A stretch of 43,357 nt of DNA from CAJPNN01 sp041844735 (GCA_041844735.1 JBGZBP010000036.1:1-43357), one strand, 5' to 3'. Counted from the stretch's first letter, positions 15,629 through 23,404 are shown. Translations and numbers: made by a program. The notes: a model not told the origin generated them from the sequence alone.

Positions 15629-17818
15629 ATGAAAATTTTAAAAAGGGTAGCAGCTATAGCTTTGGGAATCATCGTAGGGGGCAGTGTCATTGTTCCGGCA
15701 TCGGGAAATGCCAAAATTGCCTTCAAGGATATCAGAGGACACTGGGCGGAAAATATAGTGAATGAAGCCGTAGCCAACTATGTGATGAAAGGTAATCCGG
15801 ACGGGACATTCAAACCCGATAATTTCATAACAAGAGAAGAATTTTTCTCCGCAGTGACAAATATTATGACAGATACTCCGGATATATCGAATGTGAACCT
15901 GCCGTTTTCAGATGTGAAGAGTTATGAGTGGTATGTAAAAGCCATTAAGATAGCATTTGCATCCGGGCTCACCAACGGACTGGGAGACGGGACTTTCGGA
16001 ATAGGCAAGAATATTACCAGAGAAGAAGCGGCAAAGATTGTTTCGGGGATAGTTCCTACCAATGATCTATCGGGAGCGGGATATAAGCTGGCAAAGGATG
16101 CCGGTGAGGTATCCGACTGGGCAATCAAGGGCGTGGATATAATGTATAAAAAAGGCTATATGAGAGGCGACGAGTTCGGATTTTTGCGTCCCAAGAGTCC
16201 GCTTACAAGAGCGGCGGCAGCTAAGATATTGCTGGAGGTGAAAAGGAGCGAGAAGAATATTTCCGGATCGGCGGATAAAGTAGTCAGCGGTGAGTTCACA
16301 AAAGGAGACGGGACTCAGGCAAATCCTTATCAAATAACTAATGCAGCTCAGCTTAACAATGTCAGAAAGTTTATAGGGAAAAAAGCATATTTCATGTTAA
16401 AAAACGATATTGTAGTGGATGCGGACTTCGCTAAAGTTGTGCCTATGACGAAGATAGGCAACAAAGAAATGGAAGATGTGCAAAAAGACAATTGGAGCAA
16501 CGGAAATTTCGAGCCTATAGGCAATCCCGAGATGCCGTTTGACGGAGTATTTAAGGGAGAGGGCTACAAGATAAAGGGACTTGATATCAGAGGTCTCGGT
16601 GCGATGAAAAATATTAACATCTATACCGGATACACCGGAAGAAAAACAGCGGCGAACTTCACGGGGCTGTTCGGAGCAATGACAAAAAATGCAGTGATAT
16701 CGGACCTTGTTATAGACTCGGGCAGATTTGAGGGTGCAAGCAGTACCGGAGCATTGTGCGGCAAAGCATCGGGAACGATTACCGGAAGCACGGTGATGGA
16801 CAATGTTATAGTAAAAGGAGATATAGGAACAGGCGGAGTTGTCGGTGAAGCGGAGAAAACGGCGGTTATTTCCGGTGTCACAAACAGAGCCAATGTTTAC
16901 GGATCCAACGGCGTGGGCGGCATTGCAGGCTTGATGAACGCAGGAGCGGTAATAACATCATGCACGAATGCAGGAACAGTGGAAACAAAAGATTATAACG
17001 CAGGAGGCATAGTAGGCAAACCGACGGAAAATATAGAGTGCAAGATTGAAAAATGTCGCAACGAAGGGAATATTAAAGGAACAGGCGTTAATGGCGGCAT
17101 TATAGGAAGCGGACAGAAATGCTCTATAATAAGTTGCAGTAATGCAGGCAAGATAGAAGGGAACGGAGCCGGAGGCATAGCCGGAAGCACGGATGCCACA
17201 ATTGAGAAATGTACAAACAGCGGAGCGGTGTCAGGGAACTTTGCCGGAGGCATAGCTGCAATGGCAGGAGAAAATGCATTGATACAGCTGTGTATTAATG
17301 AAGAAAAAATTACAGGCGTAGCTAATGTCGGAGGAATAGTAGGAGAAAATATCAACGGCATAGTGAAAAATGTATATAATAGAAACGAAGTGTCCGGAAA
17401 TGTCCGTGTAGGCGGCTTGGTAGGAAAAAATACCGGGCGTGTGCAGTATGGATATAACGCTTCAAGAGTCGGCGGATCTGTATCGGGGTCCGTAATAGGA
17501 GAGAACAAGGGCAGATTTAAAAATCTTATCTGGCTTGAAGGAAGCAGCAAAAGCGGACTGGGAGAAAGCACGGTAAAGGAGACATTGTGGGAGCCTTGTG
17601 CGGTTACGGAAAAGGAACTTAACGGAGAGAAAAAAGTCGACAACGGAGACAGAACATATTTCATGATAATAGATAAGCTGAATCAGGATAATTCGGTGAA
17701 ATGGAAGTACCTGTATGAAGCTGTTGCGGGGGTTAAATCCGGCGACGATGCAGGCAACAACATATCCGAAACGGACGTCTTGGGCGGAACATACCTGTAC
17801 CCGGTATTTGAGCTTTAA
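15629..17818 (+). CDS. S-layer-homology protein with GLUG-type beta-solenoid
   Basis: Secreted cell-surface protein of 729 residues, function otherwise unknown. The ATG at 15629 follows an AAAGGAGA site; an upstream in-frame ATG (15584) is rejected. Order: signal peptide (1-29, ending PASGNAK); three SLH domains (about 33-78, 90-140, 155-203; each with the ITRE/LTRA-type motif) that bind pyruvylated wall polymer; then a segment KGDGTQANPYQITNAAQL typical of proteins with GLUG repeats; then about 10 rungs ending in VGGIVGE-like turns. Five successive rungs carry a cysteine at the same place (TSCTN, EKCRN, ISCSN, EKCTN, QLCIN). The C-terminus is a non-repeating cap. It may act in adhesion or matrix binding; that is inference. 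It precedes the main S-layer gene. Confidence 0.88.
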   Translation: MKILKRVAAIALGIIVGGSVIVPASGNAKIAFKDIRGHWAENIVNEAVANYVMKGNPDGTFKPDNFITREEFFSAVTNIMTDTPDISNVNLPFSDVKSYEWYVKAIKIAFASGLTNGLGDGTFGIGKNITREEAAKIVSGIVPTNDLSGAGYKLAKDAGEVSDWAIKGVDIMYKKGYMRGDEFGFLRPKSPLTRAAAAKILLEVKRSEKNISGSADKVVSGEFTKGDGTQANPYQITNAAQLNNVRKFIGKKAYFMLKNDIVVDADFAKVVPMTKIGNKEMEDVQKDNWSNGNFEPIGNPEMPFDGVFKGEGYKIKGLDIRGLGAMKNINIYTGYTGRKTAANFTGLFGAMTKNAVISDLVIDSGRFEGASSTGALCGKASGTITGSTVMDNVIVKGDIGTGGVVGEAEKTAVISGVTNRANVYGSNGVGGIAGLMNAGAVITSCTNAGTVETKDYNAGGIVGKPTENIECKIEKCRNEGNIKGTGVNGGIIGSGQKCSIISCSNAGKIEGNGAGGIAGSTDATIEKCTNSGAVSGNFAGGIAAMAGENALIQLCINEEKITGVANVGGIVGENINGIVKNVYNRNEVSGNVRVGGLVGKNTGRVQYGYNASRVGGSVSGSVIGENKGRFKNLIWLEGSSKSGLGESTVKETLWEPCAVTEKELNGEKKVDNGDRTYFMIIDKLNQDNSVKWKYLYEAVAGVKSGDDAGNNISETDVLGGTYLYPVFEL
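16850..17515 (+). repeat. GLUG-like solenoid repeats within the SLH protein gene
   Basis: About seven to ten protein-level repeats of 25-31 residues, pattern I-x-x-C-x-N-x-G-x-(V/I) then GGI(V/A)G. Divergence between copies is high, so this is an old tandem array rather than a recent DNA duplication. Confidence 0.75.
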
Positions 17819-17847
17819 TAATGCGAACACTGATGTGAGGCATGCAG

Positions 17848-17899
17848 CTTCTTGTCCGATGAGACAAAAAAGCCCGAAAACATGATATTAGTATCGTGT
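17848..17899 (+). other. Two hairpins downstream of the SLH-GLUG gene
   Basis: An imperfect stem around 17848-17874 (GCTTCTTGTC with GACAAAAAAGC) and a stem ACATGATA/TATCGTGT (17880-17899, one G-U). Neither has a strong T run on the plus strand, so they may be a weak terminator or an mRNA 3' end. Confidence 0.35.
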
Positions 17900-17928
17900 T
17901 ACAGTTATATTACAAAAAAAATATAAGG

Positions 17929-17958
17929 TTGACGAAATGGTTGCGTTGCCTGTATAAT
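17929..17958 (+). promoter_or_regulatory. Strong sigma-A promoter of the S-layer gene
   Basis: TTGACG (17929-17934) and TATAAT (17953-17958) with an 18-base spacer, the best promoter in the window. Transcription from about 17965 leaves a leader of some 133 bases before the ATG at 18098. This also places the in-frame ATG at 17963 outside the transcript. Confidence 0.8.
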
Positions 17959-18023
17959 TCTTATGATAGAAATTGTGGGAGTATATCTCATTACAATTCT
18001 ATGGATACGTCAAATCATCTTCA

Positions 18024-18089
18024 GAAGGGGAGGAGGATTTGAGATTAACAAATTTTTAAACTCCCCTTCGGAGTATTTTTTAAGGAGGA
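18024..18089 (+). promoter_or_regulatory. Structured S-layer mRNA leader with two alternative stems
   Basis: GAAGGGGAG (18024-18032) is a perfect 9-base complement of CTCCCCTTC (18061-18069). The same C-rich segment can instead form ACTCC (18060-18064) with GGAGT (18070-18074), a short hairpin followed at once by TATTTTTT and then the AAGGAGG ribosome binding site (18083-18089). The two pairings are mutually exclusive. The layout suits attenuation, translation control or mRNA stabilisation; which one is inference. Confidence 0.55.
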
Positions 18090-18097
18090 ATTTTAAC

Positions 18098-20515
18098 ATG
18101 AAGAAAGTACTTTCAATTGTGCTTACTATGGCACTGGTACTAACAAGCTTCTCTATGGCATTTGCTGATACTAAAACAGATGTTAAGAAAGACGAAGCTA
18201 AGCCGGCTGTAACGACTACAGTTCAGGCAGGTCTTAGTGATATCGCTAAGAGCGCAAATAAAGAAGCTATCGGAGTTTGTTATGATTTGGGAATCGTAAC
18301 AGGAACTGAAAAAGGTACATTTGAGCCTACTAAGGCTGTAACAAGAGCAGAGTTCGCTGCTATGATTACAAGAGCATTAGCTATTCCTGCAAGTGCACTT
18401 AAATCATCAGCAACTTCTTTCAAAGATGTACAGGGATACGGATGGGCTGTTCCTTACCTTTCATTCTGTAATGCTAAGGGAATCATGCTTGGAGACGGCA
18501 GAGGCAATGCTATGCCGGGAAAAACTATCTCTCTAAATGAAGCTGTAACTATGGCTCTAAGATCTATCGGTTACATTTCAAAATCAGCTGAGTTAGTTGG
18601 TATGTGGCCTGCAAACTATGTAACTAAGGGTCAGGAAGTTGGTCTTTACACTGACGTACCTGGAAACCTTGACGGTCTTGACAAGCAGCTTTGTGCTCAG
18701 GTTATCTACAACTTGCTAACAGTACAGAAAGTAGCTGTAGACAAAGAGGGTCTAACTAAGGGAATGACTGCTAAGGACGGTAAAACAGTAGTTACTCTAC
18801 TTAACTCAGGACTAGGTGCTGAGGCTGATAAAGATGCTAAGACTATCGAAGGAACAGAAGCTTCAAAGATTAACCTAAAAGCTTACATCGGTAAGAACGT
18901 AAACACTTACAGCAAAGATAAGAAGATCATCGCTATCGCAAAAGTCAACTCAACTACTTTAGAAGGTGAATATGTAGCTGACGGCGAGTTCAAAGTAGGT
19001 GAAAAGACTTACAAGAACATTAAGAAAGCTGACATCAATGGAGCTGAGACTAAGAACTTCGTAAACGGAGTAGTTAAGGCAATTGCAGCTGTAAATGCGA
19101 AAGACGAGTTCGTATTGGAAGTTAAGCTTGATGGAACAAAAGTAGAGAAAGTATTCTCAGCAGCTAAGTGGGAAATCAGTGCAAAAGCAAAAGCTCCAAA
19201 GAGCATCGCTGAGCAGGTAAAAGCTAAGAGCTTGCTAGGAAAGAAATTCGCTCTTGACGACAGCAAGAACATTGATACTAAATCATTCCAGCTTGTTGGC
19301 GTAGAGTCATTGGATAAGATTGCAGAAGATAACGTAGTATATGTTTACACTGCAACAGTTGAAGGAAAAGAAGTAATCACTAAGGTTGAAGTAGGAACTG
19401 AAGTGGTAACAGGTAAGATTACTAAGTTTGCTGACAAGAAATACACTATCAATGACAAAGCTTACAAAGCAGTAGATGCTGTTGACGGTGCTGCAAACCT
19501 AGGTATCGGTAAAGAAGTAAAAGTATTCTTGGATGCTTCAGGAGCTATCTACGCTGCAGAACTAGTTAAGGGTTCTTACAACTACGGTGTTGCACAGAAG
19601 TCTGCACTAGAAGCGTTCACTCCTGCAGTACAGATTCTAACTACAGATAAAACAGTTAAGTTGTTCCCTCTAGCTGAGAAAGCTAAGAAGAACGGACTTA
19701 CTGACGATAAGGTTGCTAACCACGTAGTTAAGTATGCACTTAACAAAGACGGTCAGATTGCTGAACTAGTAGCAGCAGAAGTTAAAGATTTTGCAAATGC
19801 TAAATTCAACAGCTCAAGAGTATTAGTTGATACAGACAATGCTGATAAGCAGTATGTTGTAGACGCTAAGGCTGCAGTATTCTCAAAGAATGAAAAAGGT
19901 GAGTATGCAGTTTCTGAGCTTGCAAACATCAAGACTGGAAAGAAAGCAAAAGTACAGGCTATGATTGAAAACGGAGCAATCACAGCTCTAATCATCGACA
20001 AGGCTATCGCAGGCGGTACAAGTGCAGCTGTATATGCTGTAATCAACAGCACTGCTGATGTACTAGTAGGCGAAGAGACAGGTGTTGCTATCACAGGTCT
20101 TGCAGGTGCTGCTGAGTATACTGCTAATGCAGAAAAAGTATTCACAGGTGCTAATGCAATCAACCCTATGGCAATCCAGTTGTTCAAGCTAGAAGCTAAT
20201 GCAAGCAAGATTGTAACAGAGGCTACTCTAGTAGGTGATGCTGATACTAAGAAAGTTGATGCTATTGCTAATGCAGTAACTGAGAACACTATGATTGATA
20301 TGTCAGCTGACGTAAATGTTAAGGACATCATCGCAGTTTCTTCTAAGGCTGTAGTATACAAAGCAGAATTGAACAAAGAAAAGACTAAGTATGTATATAC
20401 TGTAAGTTATCCATCAGCTATCCTAAAGGGATACAGTGTATGGGCATTCGATACAAACAAAGACGGTAAGGACAACGAAGGCGTTTACGATGTAATCATC
20501 TACGTTGCAAAATAG
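18098..20515 (+). CDS. Probable major S-layer protein (SLH domains)
   Basis: An 805-residue exported protein likely to form the surface lattice. Signal peptide 1-23 (MKKVLSIVLTMALVLTSFSM..., cut near AFA-D), three SLH-type domains (about 45-95, 100-150, 155-205: VTRAEFAAMITRAL, SFKDVQGYGWAVPYL, DKQLCAQVIYNLL), then about 600 residues rich in Lys, Ala, Val and Thr without recognised domains. AAGGAGG precedes the ATG. Codon choice differs sharply from neighbours: CTA/CTT for Leu, GCT/GCA for Ala, AAC for Asn, ATC for Ile, little AGG/CGG, as expected of a very highly expressed gene. Strong promoter, long leader and a double 3' hairpin support high, stable expression. Confidence 0.88.
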   Translation: MKKVLSIVLTMALVLTSFSMAFADTKTDVKKDEAKPAVTTTVQAGLSDIAKSANKEAIGVCYDLGIVTGTEKGTFEPTKAVTRAEFAAMITRALAIPASALKSSATSFKDVQGYGWAVPYLSFCNAKGIMLGDGRGNAMPGKTISLNEAVTMALRSIGYISKSAELVGMWPANYVTKGQEVGLYTDVPGNLDGLDKQLCAQVIYNLLTVQKVAVDKEGLTKGMTAKDGKTVVTLLNSGLGAEADKDAKTIEGTEASKINLKAYIGKNVNTYSKDKKIIAIAKVNSTTLEGEYVADGEFKVGEKTYKNIKKADINGAETKNFVNGVVKAIAAVNAKDEFVLEVKLDGTKVEKVFSAAKWEISAKAKAPKSIAEQVKAKSLLGKKFALDDSKNIDTKSFQLVGVESLDKIAEDNVVYVYTATVEGKEVITKVEVGTEVVTGKITKFADKKYTINDKAYKAVDAVDGAANLGIGKEVKVFLDASGAIYAAELVKGSYNYGVAQKSALEAFTPAVQILTTDKTVKLFPLAEKAKKNGLTDDKVANHVVKYALNKDGQIAELVAAEVKDFANAKFNSSRVLVDTDNADKQYVVDAKAAVFSKNEKGEYAVSELANIKTGKKAKVQAMIENGAITALIIDKAIAGGTSAAVYAVINSTADVLVGEETGVAITGLAGAAEYTANAEKVFTGANAINPMAIQLFKLEANASKIVTEATLVGDADTKKVDAIANAVTENTMIDMSADVNVKDIIAVSSKAVVYKAELNKEKTKYVYTVSYPSAILKGYSVWAFDTNKDGKDNEGVYDVIIYVAK

Positions 20516-20536
20516 TTCTTTGTGAAGTATAAACCA

Positions 20537-20572
20537 GTCAAAATGGACTGATGTATTTCAGACCATTTCGAC
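20537..20572 (+). other. Imperfect hairpin at the 3' end of the S-layer mRNA
   Basis: Thirteen base pairs with two mismatches (GTC/GAC, AAATGG/CCATTT, CTGA/TCAG around a 6-base loop) just before the true terminator. It lacks a T run, so an mRNA-stabilising 3' structure is more likely than termination. Confidence 0.5.
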
Positions 20573-20579
20573 CACCCCT

Positions 20580-20613
20580 AAAAAGAGCAGTATAGTTGGG
20601 CTGCTCTTTTTTA
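20580..20613 (+). terminator. Rho-independent terminator of the S-layer gene
   Basis: A perfect 11-bp stem AAAAAGAGCAG (20580-20590) with CTGCTCTTTTT (20601-20611), a 10-base loop and T-rich tail. Confidence 0.9.
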
Positions 20614-20619
20614 TTTGTA

Positions 20620-20692
20620 GTTCTATATCAAATATTGAGATAGTACCAAAAATATAGGTTCTATATCAAATGTTAGGATAGAACCGAAAATA
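20620..20692. repeat. Two tandem 35-bp repeats containing inverted repeats
   Basis: Copies at 20620-20654 and 20658-20692 match at 30 of 35 positions with a 38-base period. The second holds a perfect 8-bp inverted repeat, GGTTCTAT (20657-20664) with ATAGAACC (20678-20685). They lie in the 353-base gap between the S-layer and Fic genes. They could be remnants of a mobile element end or a binding site; neither is shown. Confidence 0.65.
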
Positions 20693-20703
20693 CGATAAAA
20701 ATG

Positions 20704-20737
20704 AAGAATCGTCGAAAATAAAATCGGCGATTCTTTA
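20704..20737. terminator. Hairpin, possible terminator, upstream of the Fic gene
   Basis: AAGAATCGTCG (20704-20714) pairs with CGGCGATTCTT (20725-20735), 11 bp with one G-U, loop of 10 A/T bases, followed by TATTTATT. The T run is broken, so termination efficiency is uncertain; A-rich flanks would also serve the other strand. Confidence 0.5.
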
Positions 20738-20803
20738 TTTATTATAGAATCCTTTTAATTTATATATGAATATTAGTCTTTTTTAAATATTTATTATATA
20801 GTG

Positions 20804-20849
20804 TTGATATATAAATTAAAATATGCTAATATTTTAAATAAATATTAGC
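20804..20849 (+). promoter_or_regulatory. Promoter of the Fic gene with overlapping palindromic operator
   Basis: TTGATA (20804-20809), a 17-base spacer and TAATAT (20827-20832) form a promoter. A perfect 10-bp inverted repeat GCTAATATTT (20825-20834) / AAATATTAGC (20840-20849) with a 5-base centre covers the -10 and the expected start point. A DNA-binding protein on it would block transcription; the winged-helix domain of the Fic protein itself is a candidate. Confidence 0.6.
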
Positions 20850-20868
20850 AAAAAGGGCGTGAAAAATC

Positions 20869-22164
20869 ATGAAATATAGGAAATTAAAATCTTTATACTA
20901 CGAATGGGGAGAAAAAAACAATTGCAGATTGGAATCTGAGATAGAAAGTAGAAAAAGTGCTTATAGCACCATAAAGACGCATTTTGTGATAAATCCCTTT
21001 TTCAAAGGCGAAAAAAAGAAAGATATCAGTTATGAACTTTTTTGCGTTCCTCTTCCTGAGTTGGTGCAGCTTACGGAGGAGATTTATAAGAATTCAAAGG
21101 AGCTATTTAACAGAACTGCGAATATGAGCCTAAATATGTATAGGTCTGTCAGAAATACCCTTATTATCAATGAGATAAAAAGTACGAACGATATAGAGGG
21201 GGTGTACAGTACCAAGAGAGAAATCGGCGAAGAAATCCACAATAGCGGAATGAGCAAGAGTCGAGAGGAGATGAGCAGAGCCAAAAGACTTTCAGGGATA
21301 GTAAATAAATATATGAGTATAAGCAACTCGGAGAACGTTGGAATAAGCGAGTGCGAAGATTTTAGAAAAATATACGATGAACTTTTTATAGGGCATGAGA
21401 CTATAGATAATATTCCGGACGGGGAGCTTTTTCGTAACGGGCATGTAGAGGTGGCAAAGGGCATGAACACAGTACATGTGGGAATAGAGGGCGAAGAAAA
21501 TATAAAGGATAAAATTAATGAGTTGATTGCATTCATGAACAGAAAAGATGTTCACTTTTTAATTAAGGCAATCATTTCACATTATATCTTAGAATATATA
21601 CATCCGTTTTACGACGGTAACGGTAGGTTGGGACGCCTGATATTATCATCATACTTGATGAAGAAGCTGGATATGTGGACAGCTATGTCGGTATCATATT
21701 CTATAGCAAAGAATAAAGATAGATATCAAGACATGTTTATTGAAGTCTCTGAAATAAAAAATCATGGGGACATGACTTTTTTTGTGAAAGATTTTTTGGA
21801 AATCATCAAGCAGGGACAGGAGAGCGTGCTTAGGTTTATGGATAATGCTGAAATAAAATTTGAGTATGTAAAACGACTTGTCAATGAGATGGAAGAGAGC
21901 GGCAAACTGAGCGGGTGCAGTAAAGAGGCAAAAAGAGTACTGTCTATTTGCATGCAAAAATATGTTTTTGGAGAATATAATCCGATAATAGATAATGATA
22001 TCATAAGCGAGATGACGGAATATCCTCCTGAAAAAGAAAGAGTCAGTGTGTCCAAAGCCAAGAGGGCGATACGGGAGCTTGAAGATAGGGGATACATTAT
22101 AAAAGTGAAAGGAAGACCTATCACGAGGGAATTGTCCGAGGAACTTAAAATGATTCTGGGCTAG
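20869..22164 (+). CDS. Fic family protein, N-terminally autoinhibited, with C-terminal winged helix
   Basis: Fic enzymes transfer AMP (or another nucleotide moiety) from a nucleotide to hydroxyl groups of target proteins. The 431-residue protein has a complete active motif HPFYDGNGRLGR (H245-R256, in YIHPFYDGNGRLGRLI). Upstream, STNDIEGV holds the (S/T)xxxE(G/N) inhibitory helix motif with E110, making it a class II self-inhibited Fic. The C-terminal 60 residues (KAKRAIRELEDRGYIIKVKG) look like a winged-helix DNA-binding domain. An AAAGGG site precedes the ATG. It is a lone gene flanked by its own hairpins and repeats and has AT-rich surroundings, suggestive of acquired DNA. No antitoxin-like small gene was found beside it. 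Targets are unknown. Confidence 0.9.
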   Translation: MKYRKLKSLYYEWGEKNNCRLESEIESRKSAYSTIKTHFVINPFFKGEKKKDISYELFCVPLPELVQLTEEIYKNSKELFNRTANMSLNMYRSVRNTLIINEIKSTNDIEGVYSTKREIGEEIHNSGMSKSREEMSRAKRLSGIVNKYMSISNSENVGISECEDFRKIYDELFIGHETIDNIPDGELFRNGHVEVAKGMNTVHVGIEGEENIKDKINELIAFMNRKDVHFLIKAIISHYILEYIHPFYDGNGRLGRLILSSYLMKKLDMWTAMSVSYSIAKNKDRYQDMFIEVSEIKNHGDMTFFVKDFLEIIKQGQESVLRFMDNAEIKFEYVKRLVNEMEESGKLSGCSKEAKRVLSICMQKYVFGEYNPIIDNDIISEMTEYPPEKERVSVSKAKRAIRELEDRGYIIKVKGRPITRELSEELKMILG

Positions 22165-22190
22165 ATGTTGGCAAGGCTAACATTGCTATT
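22165..22190 (+). terminator. Hairpin after the Fic gene
   Basis: ATGTTGGC (22165-22172) pairs with GCTAACAT (22176-22183), eight base pairs with one G-U and a 3-base loop, directly after the stop and followed by TGCTATTTT. A weak terminator is likely. Confidence 0.55.
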
Positions 22191-22211
22191 TTAGTACCTG
22201 TGTTATATAAT
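22183..22211 (+). promoter_or_regulatory. Promoter of the zinc-ribbon protein gene
   Basis: TTGCTA (22183-22188) and TATAAT (22206-22211) with a 17-base spacer, 47 bases before the ATG at 22259. Confidence 0.6.
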
Positions 22212-22258
22212 AACTATAACTATAAATTCGTGGGAAGATTAGTGTCGGGAGGAATGCG

Positions 22259-23404
22259 ATGTATTGTAGCAAGTGCGGATATTTGCTCGATGAGGATGAT
22301 GTGTTTTGCAGTCAATGTGGAGCAAAGACTAAAAAAGCGCCGGTAGAGACGGACGAAGCAAATTCGGAAGATAAATTGGAAGAAAAAGAGGTTTCCGAAG
22401 AGGAAGAAAAGACGGTACACCATAATGAAGAATTTAAATGGAGTGTACCGGAGTTTAACGTGGAGAAGAAAAAGGAAGAGGTAATATTTGACTGGAGCGA
22501 GAAAAAGGAGGCGGCTCCGGCTCCGGAATCGGAAGAGGACGAGATATTAGAAGAGGAACCGAAAGAACAGGAGAAGGCGTCCGAAAAAGATGTGCCTCTG
22601 CCGCCTGATGAGGACTTTGAAGTGGGCGGACTTAATGAGATGATAGATAGACCGGACAGCGTGTCTACAAGAGAGTTGGAAGCACACATATTCGGTGAGG
22701 GAAGAGACGACGGCATGCAGGATAAGTATTTCACGTTCACAAAGAAGAATGAAGAGATTCAGAAGCTGCTTGATGAAGAGTACGAGAAAATAAAGAAAAA
22801 TACAAGAAGTATACCGCAGGTGGAGTTGCCGGAGAGACATGATACCATACAGATTGATTTGAAAGAGGTTGAGGCGGAGCAGGAAAGTTTTACGAAAGTC
22901 AATGTGTTTGAGAGTTCGGATGCCGAGGACGAAAACGAAAAAAAGGTGTCGGCATGGACTGCCGCACTGGTTATGGAAAAAGAAAAACAGGCTATGTCGG
23001 AGCACGAAGAAAATCATGAAGAAAATCAGGAAGATGATGCTGACAAAGATGCAGTGAATGAACCTGAAAACAAAGTGTTGGGCTGGAAAGCGGCGCTGGA
23101 TAGGGAGAAAAGTAAGCTTGGGGTGGACAAGCCCGCGGTAATTAACGCTACAAGCGATACACTTCACAGGATAGATGCATTTTACACCGATAGCGGCGAG
23201 GAAGAACCGAAAAAGAAGAAAGTCGGGGGAAAAGAGATTGCTGCAAGGGTAATCATAGTACTGTTGATAATGGTGATAGCGTTTGAGCTGGTGTGCTTGG
23301 CGGCACAGATGTTTTGGCAGGACAGCACATTTGCGAAAGCGGTGATTTCGGCACAGGATACGGTTGTTAAAAAAGTAGTAAATATATTTAAGTTTTTTAA
23401 ATAA
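22259..23404 (+). CDS. Zinc-ribbon, acidic, membrane-anchored protein of unknown function
   Basis: I do not recognise this as a named family. The 381-residue protein starts with a double-zinc-ribbon-type CxxC...CxxC (C3, C6, C17, C20), followed by about 300 very acidic, Glu/Lys-rich and probably disordered residues, and one strong membrane helix near the C-terminus (about 328-350), then a short basic amphipathic tail. Two internal segments repeat a pattern VSAWTAALVMEKEK and VLGWKAALDREKSK (about residues 240-280). The cytoplasmic side would carry the zinc ribbon. A GGGAGGA site precedes the ATG. Similar zinc-ribbon/TM proteins in Firmicutes are usually unannotated. Confidence 0.8.
   Translation: MYCSKCGYLLDEDDVFCSQCGAKTKKAPVETDEANSEDKLEEKEVSEEEEKTVHHNEEFKWSVPEFNVEKKKEEVIFDWSEKKEAAPAPESEEDEILEEEPKEQEKASEKDVPLPPDEDFEVGGLNEMIDRPDSVSTRELEAHIFGEGRDDGMQDKYFTFTKKNEEIQKLLDEEYEKIKKNTRSIPQVELPERHDTIQIDLKEVEAEQESFTKVNVFESSDAEDENEKKVSAWTAALVMEKEKQAMSEHEENHEENQEDDADKDAVNEPENKVLGWKAALDREKSKLGVDKPAVINATSDTLHRIDAFYTDSGEEEPKKKKVGGKEIAARVIIVLLIMVIAFELVCLAAQMFWQDSTFAKAVISAQDTVVKKVVNIFKFFK

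Noticed and set aside
16993..17664. Long reverse-strand open frame (223 codons) opposite the GLUG repeats
   Set aside because: Proline/serine/threonine-rich low-complexity translation, no ribosome binding site, and it lies wholly opposite a well-supported gene; it is a by-product of the Gly/Ala-rich repeats.
17963..18097. In-frame N-terminal extension of the S-layer protein
   Set aside because: The upstream ATG precedes the expected transcription start, and the signal peptide and AAGGAGG both fix the start at 18098.
19753..20376. Reverse-strand open frame (207 codons) opposite the S-layer gene
   Set aside because: Composition mirrors the biased sense codons (Ala/Thr/Ser-rich), no start signals; a shadow frame.
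20516..20868. CRISPR-like array in the repeat-bearing gap
   Set aside because: Only two repeat copies with a 3-base gap, no spacers of consistent length and no cas genes.
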